Of a stretch of 64,000 nt of DNA, positions 60,309 to 64,000 are shown in pieces. The stretch is from Cellulomonas sp. S1-8 (GTDB lineage: Bacteria; Actinomycetota; Actinomycetes; Actinomycetales; Cellulomonadaceae), in assembly GCF_026184235.1 (NCBI RefSeq), contig NZ_CP110806.1, positions 1 to 64,000 of the forward strand, read 5' to 3'. A program made the position numbers and the translations under genes. The notes beneath the pieces are model-generated. The model ran no database searches. It had not been told where the DNA came from and saw only the letters and a list, made by a program, of their open reading frames with translations. Numbering within the stretch: position 1 is the first letter of the stretch; every line of letters begins with the position of its first letter.

Positions 60309-60692
60309 ATGGCCTGCCGCATCAGTGAGCTCGTCCTCGACGCCGCCGACCCCGAGGGTCTGGCCGTCTTCTGGTGCGGCGTCCTGGGGTACGTCGAGGT
60401 GGGGCGCGAGAGCGACGGCAGCATCGAGATCGGGCCGCCCGACGTGGGTTTCGGGGGCCCGCAGCCGACGATCGTCCTCAGCCCCAGCAGCGAGCCGCGC
60501 CGCGGCAAGCTCCCGCTGCACCTCGACGTCAGCCCCACGGACCGGGACCAGGACGCGGAGCTCGTCCGGCTGCTCGCACTGGGCGCGCGACCCGTCGACG
60601 TCGGTCAGCCCGCCGATGCGACCTGGCACGTCCTGGCCGACCCGGAGGGCAACGAGTTCTGCCTGCTGCGCACCCGGCTCCCCCCGGTCTGA
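60309..60692 (+). CDS. VOC family (glyoxalase-like) protein
   Basis: The 127-residue product has a vicinal-oxygen-chelate fold: ISELVLDAADPEGLAVFWCGVLGY near the start and LPLHLDVSPTDRDQDAELVRLLALGA, then WHVLADPEGNEFCLLR near the end. The DPEGNEFCLL ending is the common family hallmark. Substrates range from metals and antibiotics to aldehydes and cannot be told here. Confidence 0.88.
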   Translation: MACRISELVLDAADPEGLAVFWCGVLGYVEVGRESDGSIEIGPPDVGFGGPQPTIVLSPSSEPRRGKLPLHLDVSPTDRDQDAELVRLLALGARPVDVGQPADATWHVLADPEGNEFCLLRTRLPPV

Positions 60693-60705
60693 GCCCTGGC
60701 GGACC

Positions 60706-61233
60706 TCAGGACGCGTCGTCCCACGACGCGATCCGCGCCCGGGACGTCTGGATCCACTCCAGCGTCGCGCGGCCGCGCAGCTCGCCCGCGTCGAGGGTGA
60801 GCAGCGCCCAGCGCTCGTCCGGGTCGTCGGTGTCGAGGGCGGCGCGGATCGCCGCGAGCCCGGCGAGGCGCTCGCGGACGTCCCGCTCGGTCGACGCGAG
60901 CAGGTCCAGGGCCCCCTGCCGGCCGAGCTGCCGTCCGAGGAACACGCGCAGCAGCACCCCGTCGCGCGGTGGCGCGGTCTCGGGCGGGGTGCGCAGCTCC
61001 TCCCGCAGGCGGGTGAGCCCGTCGGGGGTGATCGCGAACCGTCCCTCGTCGTCGCGGCGGACCAGGCCGCCGGCCTCGAGGCGCGCGAGCGTGGGGTAGA
61101 TCTGCCCGTAGCTCTCGGTCCAGAAGTGGCCGAGCGTCTCGAGGATCTCCTGGCGCAGGCGGTAGCCGGACATGGGGGCCAGCGCGAGGGCGCCGAGGAC
61201 GGCGAGCTCGGTCTGGGCGCGGGGACGCGGCAT
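60706..61233 (-). CDS. PadR family transcriptional regulator
   Basis: The 175-residue regulator has an N-terminal winged helix (1-85) with MSGYRLRQEIL and GQIYPTLARLEAGGLV, and a C-terminal helical dimerisation domain (about 95-175) with ERDVRERLAGL. PadR proteins repress nearby genes and respond to small ligands. It diverges from a small membrane-protein gene across a perfect palindrome at 61244-61256, its likely operator. Confidence 0.92.
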   Translation of the reverse strand: MPRPRAQTELAVLGALALAPMSGYRLRQEILETLGHFWTESYGQIYPTLARLEAGGLVRRDDEGRFAITPDGLTRLREELRTPPETAPPRDGVLLRVFLGRQLGRQGALDLLASTERDVRERLAGLAAIRAALDTDDPDERWALLTLDAGELRGRATLEWIQTSRARIASWDDAS

Positions 61234-61243
61234 GGCTTGACTC

Positions 61244-61256
61244 TATCTGACAGATA
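61244..61256. promoter_or_regulatory. Likely PadR operator
   Basis: A perfect 13-base palindrome tatctgacagata, 10 bases upstream of the padR start and 15 bases before the divergent gene start. The flanking ttgac at 61237 could be part of a -35 element. Confidence 0.7.
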
Positions 61257-61271
61257 TACGACGCTCATCGC

Positions 61272-61652
61272 ATGACCCAGCTCGCCGTCGTCGTCGCCCT
61301 GGTGCTCCTGGGCGCGCTCGCGGTGCTGCAGGTGCTGCTCGCCGCCGGCGCGCCCCTCGGGCGGTACGTCTGGGGCGGCGGGCACGACGTCCTGCCGCGC
61401 GGGCTGCGCATCGCCAGCGCGGCCTCGGTCCTGCTCTACGCCGGCTTCGCGCTGCTCCTGCTCGACCGCGCGGGCCTCACGGACGTCCTGCCGGACACCG
61501 TCGCGCGCGTCGGGACGTGGGTCCTGCTCGGCTACCTGGTGCTGGGGGCGCCGACGAACGCCCTGTCCCGCAGCCGCCGCGAGGCCCTCGTCATGACGCC
61601 GACGTGCCTCGTCCTGGCGGCCTGCGCGCTGGTCGTCGCGACGTCCGCCTGA
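61272..61652 (+). CDS. Small four-helix membrane protein
   Basis: The 126-residue product has four predicted membrane segments (about 6-28, 52-68, 80-100 and 108-124). It contains the stretch NALSRSRREALVMTP near 96-110, common in a family of small actinobacterial membrane proteins of unknown function. It is divergent from padR and is the probable target of the palindrome at 61244. Confidence 0.8.
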   Translation: MTQLAVVVALVLLGALAVLQVLLAAGAPLGRYVWGGGHDVLPRGLRIASAASVLLYAGFALLLLDRAGLTDVLPDTVARVGTWVLLGYLVLGAPTNALSRSRREALVMTPTCLVLAACALVVATSA

Positions 61653-61842
61653 GGCGCGTCCCCGCAGCTGGTCACCTGTCCGGGTGGACGGTGCGGCCCG
61701 TGTCACCCGTCTGCCCGCGGCCCGGGACGACGTCACCCGTCGTTCACCACCCCGACGTCCCGCGCTCGTCGTCCCGTCGCGGCACCCGCCTAGCGTCCCC
61801 TCCGACTTGCCGGCCCGCCGGCGCCCGTGAGGAAGGACCCCC

Positions 61843-64000
61843 GTGAGCGAGCACCGCCCGCAAGCCCCCCGTGCCCGGTACCGACGTGGGGCCGCGACCG
61901 TCGCCCTGACGACGCTGCTGGGCGCGGGCCTCGTCCCCGCGCTGCTGGCACCCGCGTCGGCGAACCTCGTCGCAGAACCGGTGCGCTACGACGCCACGGA
62001 CGCGGCGCTCACGCTCGCACCGCTCGGCACCTACGAGACGGGCGTGTTCGACGCGTCGGCCGCGGAGATCGTGGTCTTCCACGCGGGCACGCAGCGGCTG
62101 TTCGTCGTCAACGCGGAGTCGGGCGAGGTCGACGTCCTCGACGCCTCGGACCCGTCCGCGCCCACGAAGGTCGGGACGATCGGCGTCGCCGGCATCGTGG
62201 ACGCGCTGGGCGACACGGTGCCCGAGGGGGCCTCGGTGAACTCCGTCGACGTGCGCGCGGACGGGCTCGTGGTCGTCGCGGTCGAGCACGCGACGAAGAC
62301 CGAGCGCGGCTGGGTCGCGTTCCTCGACGCCGTGTCGCTCGACGTGCTCGGTGCGGTGCGCGTCGGCGCGCAGCCCGACCGCGTGGTCGTCGCGCCCGAC
62401 GGTGCGTGGGCCGTGACGGCCGACGAGGCCGAGCCCGCCGACGACTACAGCAGCGACCCGGCCGGGTCGGTGAGCGTCGTGGCCCTGCCGTCCGGCGTGG
62501 CCGCACCCAGCCAGGAGGCCGTCAGCACGGCGGGCTTCGACGCGTACGACGCACCCGGTGCGCTGCCCGACGGCGTCCGCGTCTTCGGACCCACCGGCCC
62601 CGGGACGCCCGCGCTGCTCCCGTCGCTCAACCTCGAGCCGGAGTACGTGACGGTCGTGGGCGGCACCGCCTACGTGACCCTGCAGGAGGCGAGCGCGCTC
62701 GCGACCGTCGACCTCGCCACCGCCACGGTCACGGGCATCCGCGCGCTCGGCACGCAGGACCACTCCGTCGTCCCGCTCGACCCGTCGGACCGTGACGGCG
62801 GCTTCTCCCCGCGCACGTACGACGGCCTGCGCGGCCTGTACCAGCCGGACTCGATCACGTCCTACGAGGCCGACGGCGTCACCTACCTCGTCACCGCGAA
62901 CGAGGGCGACGCCCGCGAGTGGGGCGACTACGCCGAGCCCGCGCGCGTGAAGGACCTCGGCGACGACGGCCTCGCGCCGGTCTGCGAGCCGCTCGCCGGC
63001 CTCACGGGCGACGCGGACCTCGGGCGTCTCAACGTCTCGACCGCGTCCGGCCTGGCCGCCGACGGCTCCTGCTACGAGGAGCTGTACGCCTTCGGCTCGC
63101 GGTCCTTCTCGATCTGGACGACCGACGGCACGCAGGTCTGGGACTCGGGGTCCTCGTTCGAGGACGTCACCGAGGCCGCGGCGCCGGACTTCGTGAACTC
63201 GAACCACAGCGAGTCGAACCTCGAGGGCCGCAGCGACGACAAGGGCCCCGAGCCGGAGGCCGTCACGATCGGTGAGGTCGACGGGCGCACGTACGCGTTC
63301 GTCGGGTTCGAGCGCGTCGGCGGCGTGGCCGTCTACGACGTCACCGACCCGCGCGACGCGACCTTCGTCAGCTACGTCAACAACCGCGACTTCTCGGTGT
63401 CCGTCGAGGACGGCGGCGACCTGGCCGCGGCCGGCGACCTCGGGCCCGAGTCCATCACGTTCGTCCCGGCGGCGGACTCCCCGACGGGTGAGCCGATGCT
63501 CGCCGTCGGCAACGAGGTCTCGGGGACGACGACCCTGTTCGCCGTCGAGACCGACGCCCCCGCGGACGACGAGCTCGTCGAGCTGCAGCTGCTCGGCATC
63601 AACGACTTCCACGGGCGCCTCGAGCCGGACCTGCGCGGCGGTGTCGCCGGTGCGGCGGTCCTGTCCGGGGCGGTGCAGCAGCTGCGCGGCGAGAACCCCG
63701 ACACGGTGTTCGTGTCCGCGGGCGACAACATCGGCGGGACGACCTTCCCGTCGGCCGTCGCGCAGGACGTCCCGACGATCGACGTGCTCAACGCCGCGGG
63801 CCTGGACGTCTCGGCCGTCGGCAACCACGAGTTCGACCAGGGCGTCGACGACCTCACCGACCGGGTGCAGCCGCTCGCCGACTTCCCCTTCCTGGGGGCG
63901 AACGTCTACGCGCGGGGCACGACGGAGCCGGTGCTGCCGGAGTACGAGGTCGTGGAGCGCTCCGGCGTCCGCGTCGCGTTCGTCGGCGTCGTCACCGCGC
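61843..64000 (+). CDS. Secreted choice-of-anchor I / 5'-nucleotidase protein (partial, runs off the window)
   Basis: The frame is open to the last base (719 codons). A signal peptide spans about 1-43, ending at APASAN. The following 530 residues form a beta-propeller-like choice-of-anchor I module. At about 580 a calcineurin-type metallophosphatase begins (LGINDFHGRLEPD), with VSAGDNIGG near 625 and VGNHEFDQG near 662, the metal ligands of secreted 5'-nucleotidases. The nucleotidase C-terminal domain must lie beyond 64000. GTG 61843 has gaggaagga upstream. It would release phosphate or nucleosides outside the cell. Confidence 0.88.
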   Translation, partial: MSEHRPQAPRARYRRGAATVALTTLLGAGLVPALLAPASANLVAEPVRYDATDAALTLAPLGTYETGVFDASAAEIVVFHAGTQRLFVVNAESGEVDVLDASDPSAPTKVGTIGVAGIVDALGDTVPEGASVNSVDVRADGLVVVAVEHATKTERGWVAFLDAVSLDVLGAVRVGAQPDRVVVAPDGAWAVTADEAEPADDYSSDPAGSVSVVALPSGVAAPSQEAVSTAGFDAYDAPGALPDGVRVFGPTGPGTPALLPSLNLEPEYVTVVGGTAYVTLQEASALATVDLATATVTGIRALGTQDHSVVPLDPSDRDGGFSPRTYDGLRGLYQPDSITSYEADGVTYLVTANEGDAREWGDYAEPARVKDLGDDGLAPVCEPLAGLTGDADLGRLNVSTASGLAADGSCYEELYAFGSRSFSIWTTDGTQVWDSGSSFEDVTEAAAPDFVNSNHSESNLEGRSDDKGPEPEAVTIGEVDGRTYAFVGFERVGGVAVYDVTDPRDATFVSYVNNRDFSVSVEDGGDLAAAGDLGPESITFVPAADSPTGEPMLAVGNEVSGTTTLFAVETDAPADDELVELQLLGINDFHGRLEPDLRGGVAGAAVLSGAVQQLRGENPDTVFVSAGDNIGGTTFPSAVAQDVPTIDVLNAAGLDVSAVGNHEFDQGVDDLTDRVQPLADFPFLGANVYARGTTEPVLPEYEVVERSGVRVAFVGVVTA

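Overview
The window reads as the replication-origin region of a high-GC actinobacterium. The order dnaA, oriC, dnaN, gnd, recF, dciA, gyrB, gyrA, DUF3566 gene, tRNA-Ile, DLW-39 gene, tRNA-Ala is typical of Actinomycetales. A large secreted GH9-CBM3-CBM2 cellulase at 18-21.5 kb points to Cellulomonas or a close relative. GTG and TTG starts, stop/start overlaps and very high GC are seen throughout.

Region by region: 1-12.4 kb carries replication initiation and DNA gyrase. 12.4-16.9 kb carries two tRNAs, the 39-residue DLW-39 protein, an RsbW-like ATPase, a cold-shock protein and RtcB. 17-24.1 kb carries a GNAT enzyme, the cellulase, an Ala/Lys-rich membrane-anchored protein, a cyclophilin and a rhomboid protease. 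24.3-27.3 kb carries crgA, a DUF881 protein, a class E sortase, a 53-residue membrane protein and a TrpG/PabA amidotransferase. 27.3-36.5 kb is the cell-wall and phospho-signalling operon read on the minus strand: fhaA, fhaB, pstP, ftsW/rodA, pbpA, pknA, pknB.

From tRNA-Leu (36.8 kb) the content becomes accessory: a transposase-like remnant, a matrixin-type metalloprotease, and then about 20 kb (39.0-59.1 kb) that looks like an unusual natural-product locus made of discrete proteins. It holds three adenylate-forming enzymes (one without its C-terminal subdomain, one without much of its N-terminus), a peptidyl-carrier protein whose N-terminus resembles a degenerate adenylation C-terminal subdomain, a transglutaminase-fold enzyme, a P450 with a weak ExxR region, a ketoreductase-type SDR, an ACP, a HAD phosphatase, an ABC exporter, a condensation-like protein with a degenerate active site, a FabI-type enoyl reductase and a long nitronate-monooxygenase/PfaD-like flavoprotein.

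Embedded in it is a minus-strand operon of a nucleotidyltransferase, a tryptophanyl-tRNA synthetase homologue of archaeal/eukaryotic type with a broken KMSKS loop, an APH-like kinase and a bacterial TrpRS. Two different TrpRS homologues in one operon inside a biosynthetic locus is the most striking observation. It suggests chemistry or self-protection centred on tryptophan, tRNA-Trp or tryptophanyl-adenylate. No chemical product can be named from the sequence.

The last 5 kb returns to ordinary genes: a hypothetical protein, a VOC protein, a PadR regulator divergent from a small membrane protein across a perfect palindrome, and the 5' part of a secreted choice-of-anchor/5'-nucleotidase protein that runs off the window.
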